Part shown: positions 1 through 6,250 of the stretch, piece after piece | Layout of the letters: every line of letters starts with the position of its first letter | Position numbering within the stretch: position 1 is the first letter of the stretch | Assembly (NCBI GenBank): GCA_964641715.1 | Contig: CAZXMB010000156.1 | Coordinates: 1 to 7,007, forward strand | DNA from: CAZXMB01 sp964641715 | Lineage (GTDB): Bacteria; Desulfobacterota; BSN033; UBA1163 | DNA length: 7,007 nt | Direction: 5' to 3' | The notes under the pieces: model-generated | Told to the model about the DNA's origin: nothing | Database searches by the model: none | What the model saw: only the letters and a program-made list of their open reading frames with translations | Position numbers and translations under genes: made by a program

Positions 1-427
1 GTAAAAGTAATGCATTAGTTAAAAGGGGCTATTTCTATCGATCCGCTTGAGTAAGGCATTTCAGTAAAAGTCTTTCAAAGAGTTTTTTTAAAGGCATCTC
101 CTATTTCTCGCAACGCATCCCAGAAGAAGGCAATTCAGAGGGGATTCTGGCGGATGCGATAAAATTAAGCTTTCATGCGAGATTTGTTACCGCATTTATT
201 TATTTGTTTTTAATAAGGTTTTCGAATTCATATTAAAATGCGAATGGAGATTTCGCAAAAAAAGGGTTCCACCCTTCTCCTGTCGATAAAAACAGTTTTG
301 TCACCTTGATAACTCTTCGATTTTATAAATGTTTTTAAGTTAGATTTTTTTATACGAACTCAAAAGGAGTGGTATCGAAATTGCTTTAATTATAAGAAAA
401 ATTTCAGCAAAGAGGAGATAACCCGGG
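1..427. other. AT-rich leader region without a convincing gene
   Basis: No open reading frame here has both a ribosome binding site and recognisable protein content. The longest ATG-initiated stretch noticed on the plus strand (from 238) is only 23 codons. The region is AT-rich, contains one long imperfect inverted repeat (114-158), a small hairpin (262-267 with 271-276) and several T-runs. It probably holds the promoter and leader of the gene pair that starts at 428. A weak candidate promoter is TTGTCA at 298-303, then 17 bases, then TTTTAT at 321-326; it is too poor to list on its own. The window edge may also cut the end of an upstream gene that cannot be recognised. Confidence 0.5.
114..158. 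repeat. imperfect inverted repeat, potential stem-loop
   Basis: CGCATCC (114-120) pairs with GGATGCG (152-158), and CAGAA (121-125) pairs with TTCTG (145-149). This gives 12 base pairs with a 2-base bulge (150-151) and a 19-base loop. No T-run follows directly, so it is not a standard intrinsic terminator. It may be a structured RNA element, a binding site, or the end of an upstream transcript outside the window. Confidence 0.4.
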
Positions 428-568
428 ATGTGGCAAAACTGGATCATTGGTTCATTAGGGGTTTGGTTGATCATTGCTTCATTTACAATCAACGGGAATC
501 TCATTAACGAGTTAATTGTGGGGATTGCTGTAGCGATTTTAGGGTTCTGGACAGCTATACAGAGTTGA
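428..568 (+). CDS. SPW-repeat-like small membrane protein (46 aa)
   Basis: This short reading frame encodes two hydrophobic segments separated by a polar turn. Segment one is roughly residues 4-21 (WIIGSLGVWLIIASFTI) and segment two roughly 26-44 (INELIVGIAVAILGFWTAI). The pattern of Trp, Gly, hydrophobic run, short loop, then a Gly-rich helix ending in Trp matches my knowledge of a single SPW repeat, a family of small integral membrane proteins of unknown function; the Ser-Pro-Trp itself is replaced by Ala-Ser-Phe. AGAGGAG at 411-417 lies 10 bases before the ATG. The stop is 21 bases before the radical SAM gene, so the two are probably co-transcribed. An alternative idea, that it is a precursor peptide modified by the radical SAM enzyme, is possible but less likely given its membrane-protein character. 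Confidence 0.7.
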   Translation: MWQNWIIGSLGVWLIIASFTINGNLINELIVGIAVAILGFWTAIQS

Positions 569-589
569 GATAAACAAGGAGGGAGAGCC

Positions 590-2011
590 ATGCCATTTTC
601 TGATCAGATCAAGGATTTTACAGGTCATCAGGTGTCCAAGATGATCGTGGAGCTTTTAAGAAGGGTCTCTGATGAAAACCTGGTTCAACTGACCTATTTG
701 GGGGAGAAGCTGACCTCTGACTATGAAATTCTCGGTGCCATCAGAGGGGTCAGGAAGATGCTTGAAACTCCGGGCCATCCTGCAAAAAAGATGTTCAGAA
801 GTGTTCTGGAATACCTTCCCCCTAAAAACCGGACCATCATTTTTGATACCCTTTTCAATAATGCCTGGTTTCAGGGAAATCATAAGAGAGACCAGTTTGA
901 AAAAGAGCATGGATTCAGGCCTCCTTTTGTTATGATCCTCAGCCCCACCTACCGGTGTAATTTAAGATGTTCGGGTTGCTATACGCTGGGTTATCAAAGG
1001 CATCCTGGTTTGTCCTATGACCTTGTGAAGAGAATTCTCAGAGAGTGTATGGAGATAGGGCTCCACTTTGTCACCGTGCTCGGGGGAGAGCCCTTCATGT
1101 ATCCCCATCTTTTTCAGATGATCGAAGAGCATCCCAATATCTTTTTCCAGGTCTATACGAACGCCACATTGATGACGAGGGAGAAGGCGGAGAGGATCAG
1201 GGATCTCGGAAATGCAATGGTCGTCGTCAGTTGCGAAGGGTATGAGGAGGAGACGGACCGGTGGAGAGGCCCCGGGATCTTCAAAAAAATCATGGAGGCA
1301 ATGGATCACCTTAAGGCGGCCCATGTGCTCTTCGGTTCTTCTGCGACCGTGACAAGGAATAATGTGGACGTCGTCTCGTCGGAGAAATGGATCGACTTTC
1401 TGCTTGGAAAAGGGATCATTGCCCAGATGTACTTCCTTTACCTTCCCGTCAATGGCCAGGGGGATATCCATCTCATGGTCACCCCTGAGCAGAGGGATTA
1501 CCTCCGAAGGCAGGTCATCCGTTTCCGCAGGACGAAGCCTCTGTTCATTCTCGATTTCTGGAATGACGGACCCCATGTCCGGGGGTGTATCGCTGCAGGG
1601 AGAAGATATTTTCATATCAATGCCAATGGAGATGTGGAACCCTGTGTCTATACTCATGTGGCGATGCATAATATCAAAGATGTTCCTTTGGCCGAGGCAC
1701 TGGATAGTCCCCTGTTCAGGGCTATTCGAAAGAGGCAACCCCATAATGAGAACCACTTGAGACCCTGTATGATTATCGATAACCCCCATATCTACAGGGA
1801 GATCATTGAGGAGACGAGACCTTATTTCACTCACCAGGGGGCTGAGGAGATCGTGACCACGATGAGGGAAGAGATCGATGCCTATGCCAACCGGTTTGGC
1901 ACCTTTGCGGACAAGGTCTGGAGGGAGGAGTACCTCCAACAACCCAGCGTGAGTTCCAGTTGCGCCTCCTCAAGCATCGGGGCTTCGATGGCCATGAAAC
2001 CCGGGCCTTAG
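590..2011 (+). CDS. radical SAM protein with C-terminal auxiliary-cluster-like cysteines
   Basis: This 473-residue protein has the canonical radical SAM signature CxxxCxxC (Cys123, Cys127, Cys130 in YRCNLRCSGC), which binds the 4Fe-4S cluster that cleaves S-adenosylmethionine. GGEP at 165-168 is the usual SAM-binding motif. A roughly 110-residue alpha-helical N-terminal extension precedes the barrel. After the barrel, RGC (Cys333), NANGDVEPC (Cys352) and RPC (Cys393) resemble a SPASM/Twitch domain that holds an auxiliary Fe-S cluster; only three such cysteines are evident, which fits Twitch better than full SPASM. A Ser/Ala-rich tail (about 453-473) looks disordered. The start is well supported by AAGGAGGG at 576-583. 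The substrate is unknown. Auxiliary-cluster members act on peptides, proteins or cofactor precursors, but no obvious substrate or partner lies nearby apart from the small membrane protein just upstream. Function beyond the superfamily is not assigned. Confidence 0.93.
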   Translation: MPFSDQIKDFTGHQVSKMIVELLRRVSDENLVQLTYLGEKLTSDYEILGAIRGVRKMLETPGHPAKKMFRSVLEYLPPKNRTIIFDTLFNNAWFQGNHKRDQFEKEHGFRPPFVMILSPTYRCNLRCSGCYTLGYQRHPGLSYDLVKRILRECMEIGLHFVTVLGGEPFMYPHLFQMIEEHPNIFFQVYTNATLMTREKAERIRDLGNAMVVVSCEGYEEETDRWRGPGIFKKIMEAMDHLKAAHVLFGSSATVTRNNVDVVSSEKWIDFLLGKGIIAQMYFLYLPVNGQGDIHLMVTPEQRDYLRRQVIRFRRTKPLFILDFWNDGPHVRGCIAAGRRYFHINANGDVEPCVYTHVAMHNIKDVPLAEALDSPLFRAIRKRQPHNENHLRPCMIIDNPHIYREIIEETRPYFTHQGAEEIVTTMREEIDAYANRFGTFADKVWREEYLQQPSVSSSCASSSIGASMAMKPGP

Positions 2012-2101
2012 GAGGTGAGTGGACTCACAGTCAAGTTTCATCCACAGATTGCAAAGAACACTCTTTTTTTATCCCCCGCCCATCCTTCCTTGAGTGAAGC
2101 T

Positions 2102-2120
2102 CCCCGCCCACAGGGCGGGG
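2102..2120. repeat. GC-rich palindrome, copy 1
   Basis: CCCCGCCC (2102-2109) pairs perfectly with GGGCGGGG (2113-2120) around a 3-base ACA loop. Flanking GAAG (2096-2099) and CTTC (2121-2124) can extend the stem across a 2-base bulge. It shares its core and the following CTT with the palindrome at 2161-2179, so it looks like one member of a dispersed family of short palindromic elements. Confidence 0.7.
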
Positions 2121-2149
2121 CTTCCCGGAAAAGAAATCTCATTTATATT

Positions 2150-2191
2150 GTGCCCCTTGACCCCGCCTGCAAGGCGGGGCTTGCGGGGCAC
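2150..2191. repeat. nested GC-rich palindrome, copy 2
   Basis: The inner stem is CCCCGCCT (2161-2168) with AGGCGGGG (2172-2179) around GCA. The outer stem is GTGCCCC (2150-2156) with GGGGCAC (2185-2191). Together they form a two-part stem with short internal bulges, typical of repetitive extragenic palindromes. No T-run follows. Confidence 0.7.
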
Positions 2192-2218
2192 TTGCCGGTC
2201 AGGAATCATCAAGTTTGA

Positions 2219-2246
2219 TTGACAAGACCATTGTTTTTGTTATAGT
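2219..2246 (+). promoter_or_regulatory. sigma70-type promoter for the hydrolase unit
   Basis: TTGACA (2219-2224) is a perfect -35 box. A 16-base spacer leads to TATAGT (2241-2246), a good -10 box. The predicted transcription start near 2253 leaves a leader of about 20 bases before the ATG at 2273, consistent with that start over the upstream GTG at 2264. Confidence 0.65.
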
Positions 2247-2272
2247 GAAACCAAATTTTCAGGGTGGATGAG

Positions 2273-2851
2273 ATGACTTCTTATTTGAGTTTTAAAGAAC
2301 TCAGGGATCACGAAGTAGAGGGTCAAGACTACCGAGTCAGAATGGAATCGAAGGATCCACAGGTTTTGATCATGGCGATTCACGGTGGGAGAATCGAACT
2401 CACAACAGAAATCATTGCTGAGGCGATCGCGGGTACGGATTACTCTTATTACAGTTTTGAGGGGTTAAAGACGGATAGCCGCAGGCTTCACATTGAAAGT
2501 CATCTTTTCGATGAACCCCGGGCACTGAAAGCCCTTGAAAAGGCAGAGATCGTCATCTCTGTCCATGGTCAAATTGATCAGGAAGATGGTTTTGTGATGG
2601 TTGGAGGTCTTAGTGTTTTATTGGGCCTGGAAATCGGAAAGGAATTGGAGAGGGCTGGCTTCCCGATCAGACCTCCTGAAGAAGGGCTGATGGGGACCGA
2701 TCCGAAGAACATCTGCAACCGGGGAAAATCAGGGCAAGGGGTTCAATTGGAGATCAGCCGGAAGGTTCGGGATCTGCTCCGGGCCGATAAGGAACAACTT
2801 CAGACCTTTGCCGATGCTGTCAGAAAGGCTACTGGCAGGTTGATCAATTAA
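2273..2851 (+). CDS. poly-gamma-glutamate hydrolase family protein
   Basis: The 192-residue product matches the poly-gamma-glutamate hydrolase family (phage PghP type, formerly DUF867): zinc peptidases that cut the gamma-amide bonds of poly-gamma-glutamate. Motifs seen in order are AIHGGRIE (about 35-42, with His37 and Glu42 as probable metal or catalytic residues), TTEIIAEAIAG (44-54), YYSFEGLK (59-66), LHIESHLFDEP (72-82), VISVHG (94-99, His98 a probable metal ligand), NICNRG (146-151) and GVQLEISR (156-163, Glu160). The length is close to the usual roughly 200 residues. No signal peptide is visible, so it is probably cytoplasmic unless released otherwise. The ATG at 2273 is preferred because AGGGTGG (2261-2267) is well spaced; an in-frame GTG at 2264 would add three residues. 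It is the first gene of a unit with the next two, 17 bases before the following start. Confidence 0.88.
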   Translation: MTSYLSFKELRDHEVEGQDYRVRMESKDPQVLIMAIHGGRIELTTEIIAEAIAGTDYSYYSFEGLKTDSRRLHIESHLFDEPRALKALEKAEIVISVHGQIDQEDGFVMVGGLSVLLGLEIGKELERAGFPIRPPEEGLMGTDPKNICNRGKSGQGVQLEISRKVRDLLRADKEQLQTFADAVRKATGRLIN

Positions 2852-2868
2852 GGGGCAGGTGAATTCCT

Positions 2869-3301
2869 ATGAGGGAGATTTTAAGTCATCCTGAATATTT
2901 CTTTCCGGTCCTTATCGGATTTTTAATCGCCCTCTTTGCCCTGATCGCTCGAATCAGTGGTTGGGCCACCCTTGCCAATTACTACCGCTTTGCGGGGACG
3001 TTTACCGGCCCCTCCTGGCGATTTCAGAGCGCGCAGATGCGGTGGAAGATGGGCTATAACAATTGCCTCACCATTGGAGCCAATGAGTCCGGACTTTACC
3101 TCTCTGTCTTTTTTCTATTTCGGTTTGGGCATCCCGATCTCTTTATTCCTTGGGGCGATATTTCGGTTGGTGGGAAAAAGGGTTTTCTCCACTCTTATAT
3201 GGAGTTTCGATTTCAACAGGTCCCCGCCATCGCATTACTTGTGACTGAGCGGTTAGGGAGGCAGATCGGAAAGGCCGCAGGGAATGCCTGGCCCGGGGAG
3301 G
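2869..3301 (+). CDS. unrecognised one-helix membrane protein, interrupted by assembly gap
   Basis: I do not recognise a named family. The visible 144 residues have a single N-terminal transmembrane helix (about 11-28, FFPVLIGFLIALFALIARI), then a soluble part with FQSAQMRWK (52-60), NNCLTIGANESGLYLSVFFLFR (64-85) and FIPWGDISV (92-100). The alternation of beta strands and the strand ending in IPW suggest a PH-like small beta barrel, as in bacterial membrane-anchored PH-like domains; this is inference. The start follows a GGTGAA site. The frame runs into the N-gap at 3302. If the duplicated 55 bases are collapsed, the frame continues GRKEEQDGYQFSHP and stops at TGA 3498-3500, giving a 158-residue protein that overlaps the next gene by 26 bases. 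The literal reading through the Ns, ending near 3411, is an artefact. Confidence 0.75.
3247..3301 (+). repeat. 55-bp contig-end duplicate, left copy
   Basis: These 55 bases are identical to 3402-3456 on the other side of the N-gap. The identity starts with GAGCGGTTAG and ends at the last base before the Ns. This is the pattern expected when two contigs share one k-mer at their ends and were scaffolded without merging. Confidence 0.9.
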
Positions 3302-3401
3302 NNNNNNNNNNNNNNNNNNNNNNNNNNNNNNNNNNNNNNNNNNNNNNNNNNNNNNNNNNNNNNNNNNNNNNNNNNNNNNNNNNNNNNNNNNNNNNNNNNN
3401 N
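3302..3401. other. 100-N scaffold gap
   Basis: Exactly 100 unknown bases. The fixed length suggests a placeholder and not an estimated distance. The flanking perfect duplication implies the true gap length is probably negative (an overlap). Confidence 0.97.
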
Positions 3402-3456
3402 GAGCGGTTAGGGAGGCAGATCGGAAAGGCCGCAGGGAATGCCTGGCCCGGGGAGG
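3402..3456 (+). repeat. 55-bp contig-end duplicate, right copy
   Basis: Identical to 3247-3301. It belongs to the 3' end of the unrecognised membrane protein gene and probably does not exist as a second copy in the genome. Confidence 0.9.
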
Positions 3457-3474
3457 GAAGAAAGGAGGAGCAGG

Positions 3475-4014
3475 ATGGATATCAATTTTCTCATCCCTGA
3501 AGTCTCGGTAATCGAAAAAATTGTACGACCTATCATCGTCTATTTTTTCTTACTCATCACCTTCCGAATAGCAGGAAAACGCGAACTGGGGCAGATGACA
3601 CCTTTTGACCTGATCGTCCTACTGACGATCAGCAATATCCTCCAGAATGCAATGATTGGGCCCGATAACTCACTGACAGGCGGTCTCATCGGCGGATTGG
3701 CACTATTCTGTGCGAATGGCCTGATCGGACGTCTTACCCTTTATTTTCCAAGGCTGGCAAGATTGCTTGAAGGAAGACCAACGCTGTTAATCGAAGATGG
3801 TCGAATCATGACGAAGAATTTGAGACGCGAGGTGATGACACGAAGCGAATTGGAACGTGCCATGCGAAAGCATGACCTCGATCCAGAAACGGACATCCCT
3901 TTAATCAAGAAGGCATTGCTGGAGCAGGATGGGACGGTGACGATCATCCATCATGGTGAACCTATACAAGGGCACCACCGGAGGAGTATAGGGAAGTTAC
4001 CCGGAAAAGAATAG
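3475..4014 (+). CDS. YetF/DUF421 family membrane protein
   Basis: This 179-residue protein matches the YetF (DUF421) family of small inner-membrane proteins of uncertain function. Hydrophobic segments lie at about 17-33, 43-56 and 66-85. The family-typical stretch GKRELGQMTPFDLIVLLTIS (34-53) links the helices. The C-terminal soluble part begins near 98 with EGRPTLLIEDGRI, then RREVMTRSELERAMRK (117-132) and ALLEQDGTVTII (147-158), which is the characteristic YetF C-terminal domain. The ATG at 3475 is chosen because AAGGAGGAG (3462-3470) sits just upstream; a longer frame opening at 3439 would begin inside the duplicated contig end. It is probably the last gene of the unit starting at 2273, with translation coupled to the preceding gene by a 26-base overlap once the gap is collapsed. 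The His- and Arg-rich tail (159-179) is divergent. Confidence 0.9.
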   Translation: MDINFLIPEVSVIEKIVRPIIVYFFLLITFRIAGKRELGQMTPFDLIVLLTISNILQNAMIGPDNSLTGGLIGGLALFCANGLIGRLTLYFPRLARLLEGRPTLLIEDGRIMTKNLRREVMTRSELERAMRKHDLDPETDIPLIKKALLEQDGTVTIIHHGEPIQGHHRRSIGKLPGKE

Positions 4015-4109
4015 CTATTTTCCTGCGGTGGTCAGGATCATGGATGCCTCGCCCAGATCAAAACAAACCACCCCCAATACCTCTCGATTTTTCAAGTCTC
4101 TTTCTGAAG

Positions 4110-4138
4110 TTGACAGATTCTTTTTTAAATATTAGATA
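4110..4138 (+). promoter_or_regulatory. candidate promoter of the alpha/beta hydrolase
   Basis: TTGACA (4110-4115) is a perfect -35 box. The -10 region, TTAGAT (4132-4137, 16-base spacer) or TAGATA (4133-4138, 17-base spacer), is weak. A start of transcription near 4145 would exclude the ATG at 4044 and supports translation from 4167. Confidence 0.4.
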
Positions 4139-4166
4139 TTCCCTTACCCGGCAAAAGACGAGACTT

Positions 4167-5171
4167 ATGGACCACAGGAAAAAGAGTATAAGCCTTATCC
4201 TCCTTTTATCCCTCTGGATGATTTCCACGATGAGCTGCAGCTATCTGGCCCGAAATGGAAATCATCAAGTTTATTCGAAATCGAAACATGGGGAGGATAG
4301 GTTTATTATTGTTCAGGGTTATAATATTCACTATGTGGAGGTCGGTGGGGGAGAGCCCGTTCTCCTGATCCCCGGCGCCTTCAGTACCTACCGGCACTGG
4401 AATAGAATGATTCCCATCCTCTCAAAACATTATAGGCTTCTCTGCATGGATTACCTGGGCGTCGGTGATTCTGACAAACCCCGATCCGGATTCGGATATA
4501 CCATTGAAGAGCAGGCGGATTTAATTGCCCTGATGATTGGGCAGTTGCAGATATCCAGAGTTCATGTGGTCGGGGTTTCCTATGGAGGAGCGATCGCCTT
4601 AAACCTTGCGGCAAGGTATCCAGAAAAGGTGGATAAGATTGTTTCCATAGAAGGAAATGGCTTCAACGGAAGTCACCGCAAAGAAATTTCCTACGGATCT
4701 CTGGAAGGCCTTTTAAAAATCCCTGTGATCGGAGAGGTTCCTATCGGAGTCATTCGGTCCGGATTAGCGGACAGGTTTGTGGCCAGATCGGTGATGGGGA
4801 AGGGATGGAAAGAGTTGAGTGATATTGAAAAAAAGGAGGTAAGGGAGATCATCTCTCAAAACAACAAGACAGCCTCTCGAATCTCCTGGTATCACATTTC
4901 CCGTACATTGAAGACCTCGAGGGATTTTACAGAAGAGATCAGAAAAATATCCACACCCGTTCTTTATCTTTATGGGGAAAGATCTGGCTATCAAGAGATG
5001 GCAAAGTCGAATGCAATTTTTTTAAGAACTCACCTGCCGAATATCGAAGTGGTATCTTTGAGAGATGGAATCCATGATTTGCAATTACAGAAACCGGAGG
5101 AGGCAGGAAGCATCATGATGGAGTTTATTGGAGGTCAGCCCTTAACATTTGGCAAGTCAACAATCGAATAA
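4167..5171 (+). CDS. exported alpha/beta hydrolase, probable lipoprotein
   Basis: The 334-residue product is an alpha/beta hydrolase fold enzyme. The nucleophile elbow is GVSYGG (136-141) with Ser138. The oxyanion-hole region is IPGAF (68-72) in place of the common HG. GIHD (301-304) supplies the probable catalytic His303. The usual acid after strand six is unclear: TPVLYLYGERSG (263-274) has Ser where Asp normally lies, so Glu271 or another residue may serve. The N-terminus MDHRKK, then a hydrophobic run (about 7-20) and TMSC (21-24), looks like a signal peptide with a degenerate lipobox, predicting lipid attachment at Cys24. Substrate is unknown; such proteins are esterases, peptidases or dehalogenase-like enzymes. 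The frame is open upstream to an ATG at 4044 preceded by AGGA (4034-4037), which would add 41 residues of spacer-like sequence before the signal peptide; the 4167 start is preferred. Confidence 0.87.
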   Translation: MDHRKKSISLILLLSLWMISTMSCSYLARNGNHQVYSKSKHGEDRFIIVQGYNIHYVEVGGGEPVLLIPGAFSTYRHWNRMIPILSKHYRLLCMDYLGVGDSDKPRSGFGYTIEEQADLIALMIGQLQISRVHVVGVSYGGAIALNLAARYPEKVDKIVSIEGNGFNGSHRKEISYGSLEGLLKIPVIGEVPIGVIRSGLADRFVARSVMGKGWKELSDIEKKEVREIISQNNKTASRISWYHISRTLKTSRDFTEEIRKISTPVLYLYGERSGYQEMAKSNAIFLRTHLPNIEVVSLRDGIHDLQLQKPEEAGSIMMEFIGGQPLTFGKSTIE

Positions 5172-5192
5172 ACCTCACAAGTCGCTCAGTGC

Positions 5193-5221
5193 CTTCCCGC
5201 CAGCAGGGGAGCATACTTTTT
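5193..5221 (+). terminator. possible weak terminator between convergent genes
   Basis: CTTCCC (5193-5198) pairs with GGGGAG (5206-5211), including one G-T pair, around a 7-base loop, and TTTTT follows at 5217-5221. It lies just after the hydrolase stop. Two further inverted repeats span this 83-base spacer: AACCTCA (5171-5177) with TGAGGTT (5225-5231), and CGCTCAG (5183-5189) with CTGAGCG (5246-5252). Confidence 0.35.
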
Positions 5222-5254
5222 GGTTGAGGTTCGGCGGCTGAAGTTCTGAGCGGG

Positions 5255-5872
5255 TTACAGGACTACAATTTCCTTCACATATTTTACCCAGTCATATCCG
5301 TAGGCATCTTCGTAGACCAGCCTCAATGGGAAGCCGTGTTTCTGAGGAAGGGGTTCTCCGTTCACCCGGTAGGCCAAAAAAGTCCTTTTTTGATCAATTG
5401 TCTTTAAGGAAATTCTGACGACCTTCCTATTGGCTCCATGGATATCGATATATTGAGTCCCTTTATTTATCCGTGCCTCCTGAAGCAGGCTCTTCAAATT
5501 CACCCCGGCCCACCGGCCATTATTGGCGAAGAAGCCAGGGCAGATGAGGAGGACCGTCTCCGTGATGGAGGGAAACTTGAGAATTTCATCATAGCTCAGC
5601 GAAAGAGGGTGTCCCACTTTTCCTGTGACCTTTAGCCGATAAGTATTTAAATCAATCGCTATATCGGTTGGCCCCATCGTGCCAAATTGTTTGATCGGAT
5701 CAATTTCAAGATTTCGATTGTCAATCTCTTCAGGGTTCATGTTTTTAATTTCTTCTCTTGAAAACCCTTTAGGAAGAATCTTTTTTGTCTTTGCCCAGGC
5801 ACTCGAGACCAAGTTCCAACCCAACAAAAAGGTTCCAATTCCAATTTTTAGAAATATTCTTCTCGTCCACAT
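5255..5872 (-). CDS. Tat-exported sulfite-oxidase-fold molybdopterin protein
   Basis: The 205-residue product carries a canonical twin-arginine signal: TRRIFLK (3-9), a hydrophobic stretch (10-25) and an AWA cleavage site near residue 27. The mature part matches the oxidoreductase molybdopterin-binding domain of the sulfite oxidase/YedY (MsrP) superfamily. Seen are YRLKVTGKVGHPLSLSYDEI (78-97), then TETVLLICPGF (104-114) with Cys111 as the expected molybdenum thiolate ligand, GRWAGVNLKSLL (119-130), and a C-terminal GFPLRLVYEDAYGYDWVKYVKEI (180-202). The protein would be exported folded with its cofactor and act outside the cytoplasmic membrane. It is shorter than MsrP and lacks the dimerisation domain of true sulfite oxidases. 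No heme membrane partner (MsrQ type) or cytochrome is visible. No clear Shine-Dalgarno precedes the ATG. Substrate unknown. It is convergent with the alpha/beta hydrolase. Confidence 0.9.
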   Translation of the reverse strand: MWTRRIFLKIGIGTFLLGWNLVSSAWAKTKKILPKGFSREEIKNMNPEEIDNRNLEIDPIKQFGTMGPTDIAIDLNTYRLKVTGKVGHPLSLSYDEILKFPSITETVLLICPGFFANNGRWAGVNLKSLLQEARINKGTQYIDIHGANRKVVRISLKTIDQKRTFLAYRVNGEPLPQKHGFPLRLVYEDAYGYDWVKYVKEIVVL

Positions 5873-5947
5873 ATTTTTATATTAAGACAAGTTGATTGAA
5901 AAGGGAATAGAGTGGAAAATTTGATAAATAAACGGGTTAGGAAGTAA

Positions 5948-6250
5948 CTATTTATCGAGGGGACTCCTTACTCCTAATATGTTTTTCTTTGCAACATGAG
6001 TATAGATCATGGTCGTCTGAAGATTCCGGTGGCCGAGAAGTTCCTGGATGGTTCTAATATCATATCCATTTTCGAGAAGATGGGTCGCAAAGCTGTGTCT
6101 TAAAGTATGAACAGAGGCCTGTTTGGTAATCCCTACTTTCCCGACAGCAACTTTAAACGCCTTCTGAAGCATAGCCGGATGGATATGGTGCCTTCTGACA
6201 ATATTGCCTGTCGGATCAATCGAGAGCGGTTTAGATGGAAAGCACAATTG
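5948..6250 (-). pseudogene. C-terminal remnant of integron-type tyrosine recombinase
   Basis: The reading frame encodes roughly the last 100 residues of a tyrosine recombinase. It retains HTLRHSFATHLLENGYDIRT, LGHR and the nucleophile in TTMIYTHV, so the second catalytic HxxR, the following His and the Tyr are present. The first catalytic Arg and the core-binding domain are absent. The spacing FPSKPLS...RRHHIH, ITKQASVHTLRHSFATHL and the ending GVRSPLDK are typical, from memory, of integron integrases more than of XerC/XerD. Upstream, the family match ends around 6250 (FPS preceded by residues that only loosely fit), and a TGA stop lies at 6254-6256, inside the repeat at the edge of the neighbouring mobile element. 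The only start is a TTG at 6247 with no credible ribosome binding site. It is therefore most likely a 5'-truncated, inactive gene cut by insertion or rearrangement. No attC-type sites were seen in the window. Confidence 0.85.

Larger units (their letters stand above)
2012..2272. other. spacer with GC-rich palindromes and promoter
   Basis: This 261-base spacer separates the radical SAM gene from the next transcription unit. An open frame of 67 codons crosses it (2015-2218), but its composition is dominated by palindromes and its product resembles no protein, so it is not called. It holds two GC-rich hairpins (listed separately) and the promoter at 2219-2246. The hairpins are not followed by T-runs; they could still slow transcription leaving the radical SAM gene or stabilise its mRNA end. 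Confidence 0.6.

Noticed and set aside
340..591. 83-codon minus-strand open frame opposite the SPW-like gene
   Set aside because: Its hydrophobic content is the reverse complement of the membrane miniprotein, which has the better ribosome binding site.
1362..1760. 132-codon plus-strand open frame within the radical SAM gene
   Set aside because: Out-of-frame shadow of the radical SAM coding sequence with no protein-like motif.
962..1942. 326-codon open frame on the minus strand inside the radical SAM gene
   Set aside because: It is antisense to a gene with intact radical SAM motifs, and its translation shows no recognisable domain.
2015..2218. 67-codon open frame after the radical SAM gene
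   Set aside because: It runs through two GC-rich palindromes and overlaps the spacer; no protein similarity is apparent.
3402..3411. Stop codon ending the gene from 2869 just after the Ns
   Set aside because: The frame through 100 placeholder Ns is arbitrary, and the sequence there is a duplicate contig end.
4044..4166. N-terminal extension of the alpha/beta hydrolase
   Set aside because: It would place 41 spacer-like residues before a clear signal peptide and upstream of a candidate promoter.
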